The notes under the pieces: model-generated
Seen by the model: only the letters and a program-made list of their open reading frames with translations
The model's database searches: none
What the model was told of the DNA's origin: nothing
In this document: positions 8,745-18,009 of the stretch, piece after piece
How the letters are laid out: each line of letters opens with the position of its first letter
Numbering within the stretch: the first letter of the stretch is position 1
Assembly: GCA_900470095.1 (NCBI GenBank)
Contig: UBZM01000035.1
Coordinates: 1-64,000, forward strand
Direction: 5' to 3'
DNA from: Hyphomicrobiales bacterium
GTDB lineage: Bacteria; Pseudomonadota; Alphaproteobacteria; Rhizobiales; Beijerinckiaceae
DNA: 64,000 bases
Made by a program: the position numbers and the translations under genes

Positions 8745-9248
8745 ATGGCCCGAGACGCGACCCTGAACGAAAGTGAGCCGGGGCTGCTGGATCAGCTGCG
8801 TCTGGCAGCAACCATCCTGGCCCTGAGCCTCCTTGCCATTGGACTGGGGGGCGGCGCTGGGCTCGTCATGATGAAGAGCCTCGAAGACACGATCATCGAG
8901 CGCTACAAGGCCCAGAGGGAAGAGGCAAAGCCAATCCCCAGCAAATACGTGGGGGACATCGAACTTAGGAAGATACCGGCCGTCATAGCAAATCTGGCAA
9001 ATTCCACGACCGACTGGGTCAGGATTGAATCGTCGATCGTATTTACGCGAGATCCCTCTAAACCTTCGGAGATCGTCGTTGCCGAAATCCGCCAGGATCT
9101 TGTCGCCTATCTCCGATCGGTCTCGCTTGCCCAAATTCAAGGTCCCAGTGGACTGCTGCATTTGCGGGAGGATATGAACGAGCGAGCGAAGCTTCGGTCG
9201 AATGGTAAAATTCAAGAGATAATCGTCGAGACGCTCGTGGTTCAATGA
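8745..9248 (+). CDS. fliL: Flagellar basal body-associated protein FliL
   Basis: FliL is an inner-membrane protein that surrounds or stabilises the stator. It has one membrane helix (about residues 24-46, AATILALSLLAIGLGGGAGL) and a periplasmic stomatin-like domain ending in SGLLHLREDMNERAKLRSNG and IQEIIVETLVVQ. The 167-residue length fits the family. The ribosome binding site is GATAGGAG. It ends the flgB-fliL run; an 84-bp gap separates it from fliP. A second, shorter protein with FliL-like features occurs at 34831-35286. Confidence 0.88.
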   Translation: MARDATLNESEPGLLDQLRLAATILALSLLAIGLGGGAGLVMMKSLEDTIIERYKAQREEAKPIPSKYVGDIELRKIPAVIANLANSTTDWVRIESSIVFTRDPSKPSEIVVAEIRQDLVAYLRSVSLAQIQGPSGLLHLREDMNERAKLRSNGKIQEIIVETLVVQ

Positions 9249-9332
9249 GTTTAATTCGGAACTATTCGAGTGTATTCTTAGGGCGGGCGCCATTTTTGTT
9301 CCTGCTTTCCCACCAATTTGATTGATCGATAA

Positions 9333-10103
9333 ATGTTCATCCGTCTCATTCTAGCGAGCGCTTTTGCGTTCGCCACGACCGCTGCCTATGCGCAGGTTCC
9401 GAGCCTGGAGAACCTCATCCCGCAAGGCGATGGAACAGCAAGCGGGCGGATGATCCAGATCATCGCCCTGATGACCGTGCTATCGCTCGCGCCGAGCTTG
9501 CTGATCATGGTCACGAGCTTCACGAGATTTGTCGTGGCATTCTCGTTCCTGCGTTCAAGTTTGGGGCTTCAAAGCACCCCCGCGAACCTCTTCCTGATCA
9601 GCCTCGCCCTGTTCATGACGTTCTTCGTCATGGCGCCAACCTTTGATAAGGCCTGGCAAGACGGGGTGCGGCCGCTAACTGAGAACCGCATCTCAGAGGC
9701 TGAAGCCTACGATAAGGTGTCGCAGCCGTTCCGTGAATTTATGATGCAGCACGTGCGTCCGAAGGATCTTCAGACGATGATCGACCTCGCGTCGGCCAGG
9801 ACGCCCTCTCTGGTCGATGGCCTGAAGTCCGAGGACGGAGCATCTGCGAGCAATCAGAGGATCGATCTGCGTGTCTTGATCCCGGCCTTCATGATTTCGG
9901 AATTGCGGCGCGGTTTCGAAATTGGATTTCTCATCGCCCTACCCTTCCTGGTGATCGACATGATCGTCGCGGCACTCGTGATGAGCATGGGCATGATGAT
10001 GATGCCGCCCACAGTCATTGCGCTGCCCTTTAAGATCCTATTTTTTGTGCTCATCGACGGCTGGAGTATTCTCGTGAGCAGCCTCATTAAATCGTATTTT
10101 TAG
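9333..10103 (+). CDS. fliP: Flagellar export gate protein FliP
   Basis: FliP forms the core of the type III export gate with FliQ and FliR. It carries a cleavable signal peptide and four hydrophobic segments. The family blocks MTVLSLAPSLLIMVTSFTRF and FVVAFSFLRSSLGLQSTPAN are clear, as is the C-terminal GFEIGFLIALPFLVIDMIVA. The length is 256 residues. fliQ and fliR lie more than 20 kb downstream in block C, and no fliO was seen in the window. Confidence 0.96.
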   Translation: MFIRLILASAFAFATTAAYAQVPSLENLIPQGDGTASGRMIQIIALMTVLSLAPSLLIMVTSFTRFVVAFSFLRSSLGLQSTPANLFLISLALFMTFFVMAPTFDKAWQDGVRPLTENRISEAEAYDKVSQPFREFMMQHVRPKDLQTMIDLASARTPSLVDGLKSEDGASASNQRIDLRVLIPAFMISELRRGFEIGFLIALPFLVIDMIVAALVMSMGMMMMPPTVIALPFKILFFVLIDGWSILVSSLIKSYF

Positions 10104-10147
10104 CGACCGATTTTTATCGCAATACCCATGCCCTGACGGCTGAAGAA

Positions 10148-10162
10148 AGCCTGGGGCAAGAT
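10148..10162 (+). promoter_or_regulatory. Flagellar box upstream of fliF
   Basis: AGCCTGGGGCAAGAT, the weakest of the seven AGC-N6-GCAAG elements. It ends 57 bp before the fliF ATG, in the 116-bp gap after fliP. In Brucella FtcR is known to act at the fliF promoter, which makes this copy a good test site. Inference only. Confidence 0.4.
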
Positions 10163-10219
10163 TGGTAGGGCAATAGTGATTGTCCGGACTCATTTTGATT
10201 TTCAACATTGAGATTGCGC

Positions 10220-11857
10220 ATGCCAGGCCGTCAGCAAGTTGAGCGAATTTGGTTGAGCCTTATGCAGCTAGGCGCTCGCCGGCTCGCTGCACTCGGCATT
10301 ATCGGGCTCGTTGTTTTCCTGACCGTCGGCGGAGGAACCTACTACCTCAGCCGCCCCTCATTGGAGACGCTCTATACGGGCCTCAACCGCGAAGACATTG
10401 GGCGGATGGGCTCCGTTCTGAAGGACGCCAATATCCCGTTCGACGTGAGCTCCGACGGAACGTCTCTACTCGTGAGCTACGGGAACACGTCTCACGCTCG
10501 CATGCTTCTGGCTGAAAAGGGTCTGCCTCAGAGCTCGAAATCGGGCTACGAGCTATTCAACGATCTGGGTTCGCTTGGACTGACCTCCTTCATGCAGGAA
10601 GTCACCAAAGTCCGCGCTCTTGAAGGAGAGCTTGCGCGGACAATCCAATCGATGAAGGGCATCAAGGCGGCGCGCGTGCACATCGTGCTGCCCGACCGTG
10701 GTTCATTTCGTCGAGATCAGCAGTCGCCATCGGCCTCAGTGGTCATACGGTCTGAGCCAGCTGATGACGTGTCGTCCGCGCAAGCCATCCGCCATTTGGT
10801 GTCCGCAGCGATCCCGGGGCTGAAGGTCGACCGCGTAACGGTGATGAACACGGAAGGCACTCTGCTGGCATCCGGAGAGGACGGGGCCCTCGCCTCAACC
10901 GGGAATCTCGCGAAGCTGGAAAAGACCGTCGGAGCTGACATCCAGGCGTCCGTTCGCCGGACGCTCGCGCCGTATCTCGGAATTGGGAATTTCGAGATCA
11001 GTGTTGCGACTCGATTGAACACAGACAAGGTCAGCACCAGCCAAACCATCTTCGATCCGGAATCCAAGGTCGAACGTTCCGTCCGGTCTGTGAAGGAGAC
11101 CGAGGTATCTCAGAACCGTCAGGGGCAGAAGCCGGCGACGGTGCAGCAGAATTTGCCGGAACAGAATGTCCGCTCTGAAGGCGGGGATAACTCGAGCACC
11201 GACAATCAACGCAGGGAAGACCTGACGAATTTCGAGATCTCGTCAAAAACGGTCCAAACGGTAAGCGACGGATATTCGATCAAGAACCTGTCGGTGGCCG
11301 TTCTGGTCAATAAAGCGCGTTTGATGACGTTGTTGGGCGAGAAGGCCACCCAGGCTGACGTCGACACGCGTATTGTCGAGATCGAGCAGTTGGTTTCGTC
11401 CGCTGCAGGGTTCGACAAGGCTCGCGGGGATCAAATTAAAGTGGCGGCGGTGTCGTTCACCGACGCGGCGGAAAACCTGCCTGCCGTCCCGGGCCCGGGG
11501 GTTGCAGAGCTGATCGGCCGGCAGTCCGGAACCATCATCAACGCGATCGCGATCCTCCTGGTCGGTGCACTCGTGATCTGGTTTGGACTGCGCCCGGCCG
11601 TGAGGATGCTCGTCGCTCGGGGGCAGGCCGAAATCGAGTTCTCACGCGCGACGGCAGCTGTTGACGCAGAGGATGCGCAGGCCCGCGAGATCGAAAGGCA
11701 GGAGGCTTCCCGGATTACAGCGCAGCCGACGGCACCGGCTTTGCCGAACATCGTTGAGGGGCAAACCGCTCAACGGAAGCTCGAGCACATCGTCAATCAC
11801 AACGAGGAACAGGCGGCGTCAATTCTGCGCAAATGGCTTGTTCAGGAGATCGCCTGA
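10220..11857 (+). CDS. fliF: Flagellar MS-ring protein FliF
   Basis: FliF forms the inner-membrane MS ring on which rod and C ring assemble. It has a first membrane helix (about residues 22-42, ALGIIGLVVFLTVGGGTYYL), the YscJ/FliF periplasmic fold (ETLYTGLNREDIGRMGSVLK, YELFNDLGSLGLTSFMQEV), a second helix near residues 438-458 (INAIAILLVGALVIWFGLR) and a C-terminal FliG-binding tail ending EQAASILRKWLVQEIA. The ATG at 10220 is preferred over a TTG at 10208; no strong ribosome binding site is visible for either. Its stop overlaps the start of the fliH-like gene. Confidence 0.95.
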   Translation: MPGRQQVERIWLSLMQLGARRLAALGIIGLVVFLTVGGGTYYLSRPSLETLYTGLNREDIGRMGSVLKDANIPFDVSSDGTSLLVSYGNTSHARMLLAEKGLPQSSKSGYELFNDLGSLGLTSFMQEVTKVRALEGELARTIQSMKGIKAARVHIVLPDRGSFRRDQQSPSASVVIRSEPADDVSSAQAIRHLVSAAIPGLKVDRVTVMNTEGTLLASGEDGALASTGNLAKLEKTVGADIQASVRRTLAPYLGIGNFEISVATRLNTDKVSTSQTIFDPESKVERSVRSVKETEVSQNRQGQKPATVQQNLPEQNVRSEGGDNSSTDNQRREDLTNFEISSKTVQTVSDGYSIKNLSVAVLVNKARLMTLLGEKATQADVDTRIVEIEQLVSSAAGFDKARGDQIKVAAVSFTDAAENLPAVPGPGVAELIGRQSGTIINAIAILLVGALVIWFGLRPAVRMLVARGQAEIEFSRATAAVDAEDAQAREIERQEASRITAQPTAPALPNIVEGQTAQRKLEHIVNHNEEQAASILRKWLVQEIA

Positions 11858-12543
11858 TGTCGGCGTTGTTGAAAGTCCTCGAAACCTATCCGCGAACGGA
11901 GGCCTCTACACCCAATCTGGCTTCGCCCTTCGGCAGCTTGCGCCGGGTGCGACTGTCAAGCGAAGGAGAGGCCGTATCAATCGAGACCGGCTCGGTCGTC
12001 GAGCTTCCTGTCCAGGCGAGAACGGTCGAGGAATCGCAGATTGATATCGAGTCGCTAATCAAGGCGGCACGAGAGGACGAGGCTGCAGCTGCAGCAGCAA
12101 GGCTTCAGGAGGCGCTTGACGCTCAACGCCGTGAGTTTGCTGAGATCGCTCAGGCCCTGCGCGCCCAATGGGTCTCCGAGCACGCTGAAGCGATTGCGAA
12201 GAAGATAGAGCAAGGCTTGGAGATCGTTGAGCTCGAGCTCGGAGAGCGGATCGGGAATGTGCTCCATCAGTTCGTGGCAGAAGCGTTCCGCGGGCAAGCG
12301 ATCGCGGAAACGGCCGATCTCCTGAATTCAATCGTCACGGATTCGGAAGTCTCAATCATCCGGGTTTCTGGGCCGGAGGATCTTTTGGACGCCCTGAAAG
12401 AGCGGCTTCATGTGGGTGTGACGGCTGTCGAATTCGTGCCTGAGCCGAGCATTGACGTTTCAATCACGGTCAATGACGCACTGATCGAAACCCAATTGCA
12501 TGCGTGGAGTCAGCGGCTCTCCACATTGCAGAAGGCGGGCTGA
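11857..12543 (+). CDS. fliH: FliH-like export ATPase regulator
   Basis: A soluble 228-residue protein in the normal position of FliH, which holds the FliI ATPase at the export gate. The middle is strongly helical, with Ala/Glu-rich coiled coil (about residues 60-115, including AAREDEAAAAAARLQEALDA), as in FliH. The C-terminal third resembles the FliH/V-ATPase-E fold (SEVSIIRVSGPEDLLDALKE). Sequence similarity to classical FliH is weak, as is usual in rhizobia, so the call rests on position and architecture. The ATG overlaps the fliF stop; motB follows after 3 bp. Confidence 0.7.
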   Translation: MSALLKVLETYPRTEASTPNLASPFGSLRRVRLSSEGEAVSIETGSVVELPVQARTVEESQIDIESLIKAAREDEAAAAAARLQEALDAQRREFAEIAQALRAQWVSEHAEAIAKKIEQGLEIVELELGERIGNVLHQFVAEAFRGQAIAETADLLNSIVTDSEVSIIRVSGPEDLLDALKERLHVGVTAVEFVPEPSIDVSITVNDALIETQLHAWSQRLSTLQKAG

Positions 12544-12546
12544 GCC

Positions 12547-13725
12547 ATGTCGTCAGCAACTCCTGAAATCATCATCATTCGCCGGGTCGATCCCGAGGAC
12601 GAGATGCCCAAAGGTGGCGTTTGGAAAATCGCTCACGCCGATTTCATGACGGCGTTGATGGCGTTCTTCCTTGTGATGTGGCTCATCAGCCAGGCTGACG
12701 AAGCGACGAAACTGAGCGTCGCCAATTATTTCAACCCAGTGAACCTGGCCGAGGCTGTTGCCGAGCGCAAAGGTCTGGAAGACGCTCGCTCGCAGCCAGC
12801 TGAAGGAAAGAAGGATCAAGCCGCCGGCGCCACCACTGGCGGCCAATCCTACCAGATGCGGAAGCCGCGGTTTAAGGAAGGCGTCCTCTTTCAGGATCCC
12901 TATGCCATCCTGGCAAGGATCGCGGCTGAGGCAGAGCCATTGGCTCACCATGCGCTAGGTGCTGACCTCACGACGGGCGAGAATGATAAGCCAGGGTTGC
13001 CGGGTGGCGAGGCGTATCGCGATCCGTTTGATCCGCTCTACTGGCAGATATCGCCAGTGAAGCCGGCAACGAGTGATGGGAAGATCCAACCGGGGACCGT
13101 GCCAACGCCAGTTCAAGGAGAACTCGATGCGCTAGCGTCCGTGTCGCCGCGCAACGCTGCTGACATCCGCAAGTCGGAACAACCTGCCAAGCCTGTAGCC
13201 AAGGACGTTGCTGCCGAGGCTAAGGCAGAACCAATTCAGGCTGCACGGCCTTCCGCCGGAACAAGCGACGAGGACTTGGCGAAGCTGAAGAGCGAGATTT
13301 CGCAGGCAGTGAACCAGTCACGCACGCCCTCTGCATCTCCCAAGGTTGAGGTGCGGAGAACGGGCACCGGCACTCTGATCAGCCTGACGGACGATCACCG
13401 CTACAGCATGTTCGCGATCGGATCGGCCGAGCCCGACGGCAAGGCCGTGAAAGCGATGGCGGCGATTGGGACAATCCTGAAAGCCCGGCCCGGCAAGGTC
13501 GTGATTAGGGGGCACACTGATGGTCGTCCCTTCAAGTCGGAGAGCTACGACAATTGGCGATTGTCTCAGGCCCGGGCGCAGATGGCCCTGTACATGTTGG
13601 TGCGAGGTGGGCTGCCAGAGGAGCGCGTGGCTCGCGTTGAAGGACATGCTGACCGCGATCCGCTCAACGCCAAGGACCTCAATGCGAATGAGAACCGACG
13701 CATTGAGATTTTGATCCAGGAGTAG
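12547..13725 (+). CDS. motB: Flagellar stator protein MotB
   Basis: MotB anchors the proton-driven stator to peptidoglycan. The single membrane helix begins HADFMTALMAFFLVMWLIS and contains the proton-carrying Asp at position 32. A long, Ala/Pro/Lys-rich linker (about residues 75-270) is followed by the OmpA-like peptidoglycan-binding domain (KVVIRGHTDGRPFKSES, LSQARAQMALYMLV). At 392 residues it is longer than enterobacterial MotB, which is common in rhizobia. It is followed by motC; its partner motA is on the minus strand at 22186. Confidence 0.95.
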   Translation: MSSATPEIIIIRRVDPEDEMPKGGVWKIAHADFMTALMAFFLVMWLISQADEATKLSVANYFNPVNLAEAVAERKGLEDARSQPAEGKKDQAAGATTGGQSYQMRKPRFKEGVLFQDPYAILARIAAEAEPLAHHALGADLTTGENDKPGLPGGEAYRDPFDPLYWQISPVKPATSDGKIQPGTVPTPVQGELDALASVSPRNAADIRKSEQPAKPVAKDVAAEAKAEPIQAARPSAGTSDEDLAKLKSEISQAVNQSRTPSASPKVEVRRTGTGTLISLTDDHRYSMFAIGSAEPDGKAVKAMAAIGTILKARPGKVVIRGHTDGRPFKSESYDNWRLSQARAQMALYMLVRGGLPEERVARVEGHADRDPLNAKDLNANENRRIEILIQE

Positions 13726-13729
13726 CGGC

Positions 13730-14938
13730 GTGTCGTCACCTCGGATCTCACTCCTCGCGGGGGCGGTGCTGGGCCTTTTGGGGACTGCATCCGCCCAGGA
13801 GCTCGACGCAAATTTCAAGCCGCTGCCCATAACGGCGCGGCCCGCTGTCGAGATCGTGAGGACGCTTCAGCTCCTTCAGGACCAGGTGGCCACGGGCTCA
13901 GTCGAAGCCCATGCGAGCCAGCGGGGGCTCCTCGGAATTCTTGAAAGCCGCCTTGTCGATCTCGATGCATCTGCGTGGAACGACGAACGCAACACCGACG
14001 CGGCGGTGATCTTCGCGCTGAGCGGCGGCTCGCCAAAAATCCTCCGACACCTCCTATCAAATCAGCTGGTAACAGGCGTCGCGGCCGATCTCGTGCAAGG
14101 CGCCCTTGCCTACGTCGAAGGCCGCGGTGAGGAGGCCAAGCGCCTCCTGATGCCGATCGAAGCTCGCCTCCTGCGACCAGGCTTAGGAGCGCAGTTGGCG
14201 CTCGTTCAATCTGCCCTGATCGTTGGGCAGGAACCCGCGCGGGCAATGAGCTTGCTCGACTTTGTTCGCCTGCAGGCCACCGGTACGTTGCTGGAGGAAG
14301 CTGCGCTTCGACGTCAGGTTTTTGTCGCCCGGCAGATCGATGATTTCCCCCGCTTTGAGACGCTCTCGTCCGACTATCTGCGCCGATACCGTCATTCCAT
14401 CTATGCCGGGAATTTCCGCCAACGGCTGGCGGCGGCATTGGCAGAGATGGACTATGCGAAAGACCCTGCGCGGTTTTCGCGAATGGTTGGATTGCTGACC
14501 AATCTTGAGCCGAAGGCGCAGCGCGATCTCTATCTCATGGCCGCGCGAAATGCGGTTGAGAATGGCAGGATCCAATCCGCGCTGTTGTCGGCGGAGATGG
14601 CTATGCGCCTGGCCGAGAATTCAGCACCGGATATTGCGCGGGCAAAGCTCTACCAGGCGTCAGCGATGGTGGTTTCTCCGCGCTCCCTGGACATGGGTCT
14701 CAGGGATCTTCGCTCGATAGACCGGTCGCTTCTCGGCGCCAACGACCTGCGCCTGCTCGACACGGCCCTAGGCGTTGGAAAGTCGATTAAGCGCCTGCCT
14801 GGCGAGCCTGAGAAGCCGCCGGAGGCCTCAGTGAACGAGCGCAAACAAGTCGATGAGGCGCAAGCCTCGGCACAGCTACCAGCCTTAAGGAAAGCCCAGG
14901 AGGCTCTGTCTGGAGTCGACCGACTATTTCTTAATTAG
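13730..14938 (+). CDS. motC: Periplasmic motility protein MotC
   Basis: MotC is a rhizobial periplasmic protein that binds MotB and is needed for flagellar rotation. The product (402 residues, GTG start) has a signal peptide (ISLLAGAVLGLLGTASAQE) and a largely helical mature part with TPR-like segments, including DYLRRYRHSIYAGNFRQRLA. It sits 4 bp after motB. Its chaperone MotE is encoded upstream in the flgI-flgH operon. The presence of motC and motE is a strong lineage marker. Confidence 0.88.
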   Translation: MSSPRISLLAGAVLGLLGTASAQELDANFKPLPITARPAVEIVRTLQLLQDQVATGSVEAHASQRGLLGILESRLVDLDASAWNDERNTDAAVIFALSGGSPKILRHLLSNQLVTGVAADLVQGALAYVEGRGEEAKRLLMPIEARLLRPGLGAQLALVQSALIVGQEPARAMSLLDFVRLQATGTLLEEAALRRQVFVARQIDDFPRFETLSSDYLRRYRHSIYAGNFRQRLAAALAEMDYAKDPARFSRMVGLLTNLEPKAQRDLYLMAARNAVENGRIQSALLSAEMAMRLAENSAPDIARAKLYQASAMVVSPRSLDMGLRDLRSIDRSLLGANDLRLLDTALGVGKSIKRLPGEPEKPPEASVNERKQVDEAQASAQLPALRKAQEALSGVDRLFLN

Positions 14939-14947
14939 GTCCTGTGC

Positions 14948-16258
14948 ATGCGCATGTTCGATTTCATGACCCCAGTGGTAGCGCGGTCGTCGGAACCGAG
15001 CGCGACGAGTTCGGAAGAAGGCCAAGCCAAGAAATCCGACCTCGGAGCGTTCGATGCCCTGTTTGGCAAGCTGGCTGATAGGCCAGTTCCGGCGGATGAG
15101 GGCTCCAGCGGAGCTACATTGAACCTGCCTATCGCGGCCGAGACCAAACCGCCACTTAGTGAGCTCGAGGCTCTCATTGCGAGTCTTGGACCGAACCCGG
15201 AAGGCGATGAGGCTGCTGAAGGGTCAGCGAAGGCCCCGGTCGATGCCGAGCTGCCGAAGGACGATCCGACCGGAGCCGGCGAGGTCGGCCAACAGGTGGG
15301 ATCGGCGGTGGCGATCGCTGTCAGCGCCAATTTGATCAGGGCTGCGCCTGGTGATCCCAAATCCGAAAACGACCAACTGGTTTCAGCTGGTCCGCAAGCC
15401 CCGACTGGTGACGAGCAAGCCTCGCTCCTCGACCAGCCAAAGGCTCCGCTGGCAGTGCATGTCCGCTCACAGGAAACCCACTTTAAGCCTGTGGTGGAAG
15501 GCTTTGTCTCGAAACCTGTGTTTGGGCCCCAAGCGGCGGCAACCGACACTTTCGGAGGCACCGAGACCGAGCCAGGGTCTTCTGCAATTCAATTCTCCGC
15601 TCCCAGCCAGAAGCAAATGCCAAAACCGGCAGATCGCGGGGTGCCCGAAGCCCAGATCAGCTCCCCGGTAGCGGCTGAAGGGCAAGTTGGAATTCCGCCC
15701 GATTCAGGAGCGGGTTTGTCGGCTGGCATGCTGCAGAAAATCACTGGTGCGGTGCTGGATGAAGCGAAGCAGCTCAGCCAGCAGGTGCGCCACCCGCTCC
15801 AGGAGTCTCAGCCTGCCTCATTCATCGCAACGGCACGAGCTTCGGAGAGTGCTGTTCGCAAACTGACCATTCAACTTCATCCCGCCGATCTTGGCCTGAT
15901 GACGATCAATATGAAGCTGTCAGGCGACAACCTGGAAATGGACGTGAGCGTCGCCAGTGAAGAAGTCGCTCAGATGCTTCGCCGCGATAGCGACGGCCTC
16001 AATGCCGTTCTCCGCACCTCCGGCTATCGCCCCGACATCATCTCCATCCACGTCGCGCCATCTTCGCAAACTCAGGATGGTTCATTCCAAAATTCCCGCC
16101 AACAGCCACAGCAGCAGACCTTCGATCAAAGCGAAAATCAGGGTGGTGGCTCTCAGAACCGTGGCAAATTCCATGAACCGACCGACGATACCCGCGAGGC
16201 TGGCGAGCAGCACGAAGGCAATCTTCATCGCCGCAGCATTGGCGGGACTTATCTCTAG
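14948..16258 (+). CDS. fliK: Flagellar hook-length control protein FliK (rhizobial MotD)
   Basis: FliK measures hook length and switches export specificity through FlhB. The first 280 residues are a low-complexity Pro/Ala/Ser/Glu-rich ruler. The C-terminal hook-length domain is clear: ESAVRKLTIQLHPADLGLMT, then INMKLSGDNLEMDVSVASEE and LNAVLRTSGYRPDIISIHV, followed by a Gln-rich tail. This gene was formerly called motD in rhizobia. The muramidase gene begins inside its last 86 bp in another frame. Confidence 0.88.
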   Translation: MRMFDFMTPVVARSSEPSATSSEEGQAKKSDLGAFDALFGKLADRPVPADEGSSGATLNLPIAAETKPPLSELEALIASLGPNPEGDEAAEGSAKAPVDAELPKDDPTGAGEVGQQVGSAVAIAVSANLIRAAPGDPKSENDQLVSAGPQAPTGDEQASLLDQPKAPLAVHVRSQETHFKPVVEGFVSKPVFGPQAAATDTFGGTETEPGSSAIQFSAPSQKQMPKPADRGVPEAQISSPVAAEGQVGIPPDSGAGLSAGMLQKITGAVLDEAKQLSQQVRHPLQESQPASFIATARASESAVRKLTIQLHPADLGLMTINMKLSGDNLEMDVSVASEEVAQMLRRDSDGLNAVLRTSGYRPDIISIHVAPSSQTQDGSFQNSRQQPQQQTFDQSENQGGGSQNRGKFHEPTDDTREAGEQHEGNLHRRSIGGTYL

Positions 16259-16784
16259 CACCTCCCCCTCTCGCGCTGATCTTGGTGGAGCGGCACGGGT
16301 TTGCGAGATCGAGATGAAGAGGGCGGCAGCAAAGTATGGCGTCCCGCTTGGGGTGCTCTATTCGGTCGGCCTGACCGAGACAGGTCGGAAAGGCAGCCTG
16401 CATCCCTGGTCGCTCAACATTGAAGGCAAGGGCGTTTTTGCCGGATCCGCCGGCGACGCGAAGCGCCGATTTGAGGAAGCCAGGCGAGGCGGGGCCAAGC
16501 TCATTGACCTCGGTTGCATGCAGATCAACCACCACTTTCACCGCGAGCATTTCACGTCGATCGAGCAAATGCTGAACCCGCGGGATAATGTGGACTACGC
16601 GGCTCGGTTCTTGAAGGAATTGAAGGACCGCCATCGGACCTGGACTATGGCTGTCGCGCGTTATCACGCAGGACCGAACAATGATCCTGCCCAAAAGCGA
16701 TATGTCTGCAAGGTCATTGCAAACATGGTCGCGACTGGGTTCGGTCAATGGACCCCGACCGCCAAGACATTTTGCTTGGCTTGA
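16173..16784 (+). CDS. Flagellar lytic transglycosylase (SLT family)
   Basis: A 203-residue exported muramidase that probably opens peptidoglycan for the rod. A signal-like hydrophobic segment (AIFIAAALAGLISSTSPSRA) precedes an SLT domain: catalytic Glu in SVGLTETGRK, then GCMQINHHFHREHFTS, NVDYAARFLKEL and VARYHAGPN. The ATG at 16173 lies inside fliK, giving an 86-bp overlap in a different frame. The frame is open further upstream, but that part is only the shadow of fliK. The FlgJ-like protein at 34029 lacks its own muramidase domain, so this enzyme likely supplies that activity. Confidence 0.85.
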   Translation: MNRPTIPARLASSTKAIFIAAALAGLISSTSPSRADLGGAARVCEIEMKRAAAKYGVPLGVLYSVGLTETGRKGSLHPWSLNIEGKGVFAGSAGDAKRRFEEARRGGAKLIDLGCMQINHHFHREHFTSIEQMLNPRDNVDYAARFLKELKDRHRTWTMAVARYHAGPNNDPAQKRYVCKVIANMVATGFGQWTPTAKTFCLA

Positions 16785-16866
16785 GGGAATGGTGCCAGCC
16801 TGCCAGCACGTAAAATGCGGGATGTTGGTGTAAGGGCTGGCAAATGGCAGGTGGAGCTTGGCGCCC

Positions 16867-17257
16867 CTACCTGCGCCGCCATGATATCAGGAAGCCGATC
16901 GCGAGGGCGCCGAGCACGGCCGGACGCATGACGGCATTGATGGCAGCGGTGATCGCCAAGACAAACATGCCGACAATCGACCAGAACGTCAGAAATGGCC
17001 GCGACGCCGCCCGGCATGCCCGTGAACTTGATCGTCTCAGCCGCGTTCTGGGCGGCGGTAGGCTCGGGTTCCGCGACCGGCTTCACGCCCCAGGCGTCGA
17101 GCTGGGCGGCGCATGCCTCTCTCACTTTTGGGTCACGCGATCTCGATCCCTTTATGAGAAGCGTGCGGGAAAGTTCGTAGCCAGGGCCTGCGTAGTCTTC
17201 GCCGGTTTGTCCACGAGCGAAGAACAACGCGAGGTGCAGGTGATCCATTCCCCCCAC
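16867..17257 (-). pseudogene. Unknown small protein, apparently frameshifted
   Basis: The minus strand encodes a plausible soluble N-terminal part (ARGQTGEDYAGPGYELSRTL, then DPKVREACAAQLDAWGV). After about residue 85 the frame becomes cysteine/histidine-rich and unlikely. A shift by one base into another frame gives a clean membrane helix with a basic end (FWSIVGMFVLAITAAINAV, ending FLISWRRR) and a stop at 16867-16869. This suggests a gene of about 130 codons with one indel near 17000, or a sequencing error. I do not recognise the family. It converges with the muramidase gene. Confidence 0.3.
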
Positions 17258-17316
17258 TTGGCCTGAAGCCGATCAGCAACCAGGCGCGTCGACCCGTCGT
17301 TTTCCGTGTTCGTAGA

Positions 17317-18000
17317 TCACCTCGCCAGGCGAAGGGTTCCACCTGCTTCAATTGGACCCGACAGGCTGGCTTCTTGCCCTGAAAGGCGGGCAACGACCTT
17401 CTCCCGGGAGTAGAGCGTGACGTTGCCCCCTGAGAAGCTCCAGAGGTTCACGGACTGTAGTGGCGATCCAGCGCAACCACTCACCGTCGCCTTGTAAAGG
17501 TCGATCGAGGACGTCGTGGAGAGCTGCACCCTGCACGTCTTTCCGCCGGCATCTACGGCTCGCCAAGAGCCGGCGTAGGCCGATGGGCTCGTCGGAGGCG
17601 GGATCACTTGCGAGGCGGAGGGCTGGCTGGTCGCAAGTCTTCGAACGGGCTGCGGCCGCTCCGCGCGCACCTCCCCCTGCTGCGGCAGATCGGTGTCCTC
17701 GTATTGCTCCGGCGCTGACCTCGGGCCAGTCGGAATAGGATCAGGCGGCAAACCGACGATGACACGGCCTGCGGGAGGCGTGACATCTCTTACTACGGGA
17801 TCGAACCCGCCGGCATCGATATAGGGCTCTGTCTCGACAAGATCGTATGGCGGATCGGCCCACGGCGCAGCGTAGCCAGGGGGTGTCCGATAGACGTTCC
17901 GCGGCCCCCATGGGCCGGTGGAGTGATAATAGTAGCCAGCCGAGTTACAGGCGCCCAGGAGGACTGATGACGCGGCAATCGTGATGTGTCGCAGCTTCAT
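17317..18000 (-). CDS. Outer-membrane lipoprotein with Omp19/AprI-like domain
   Basis: A 227-residue lipoprotein. The lipobox SVLLGACN places the lipidated Cys at residue 18. A Pro-rich linker (to about residue 135) leads to a C-terminal beta-rich domain (YAGSWRAVDAGGKTCRVQLS and SGCAGSPLQSVNLWSFSGG) like the protease-inhibitor fold of AprI/Inh proteins and Brucella Omp19. The two Cys of this domain fit the family disulfide. It is the last gene of the minus-strand motA-flhB block, but a motility role is not shown by the sequence. Confidence 0.75.
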   Translation of the reverse strand: MKLRHITIAASSVLLGACNSAGYYYHSTGPWGPRNVYRTPPGYAAPWADPPYDLVETEPYIDAGGFDPVVRDVTPPAGRVIVGLPPDPIPTGPRSAPEQYEDTDLPQQGEVRAERPQPVRRLATSQPSASQVIPPPTSPSAYAGSWRAVDAGGKTCRVQLSTTSSIDLYKATVSGCAGSPLQSVNLWSFSGGNVTLYSREKVVARLSGQEASLSGPIEAGGTLRLAR

Positions 18001-18009
18001 GGTGCCCTG

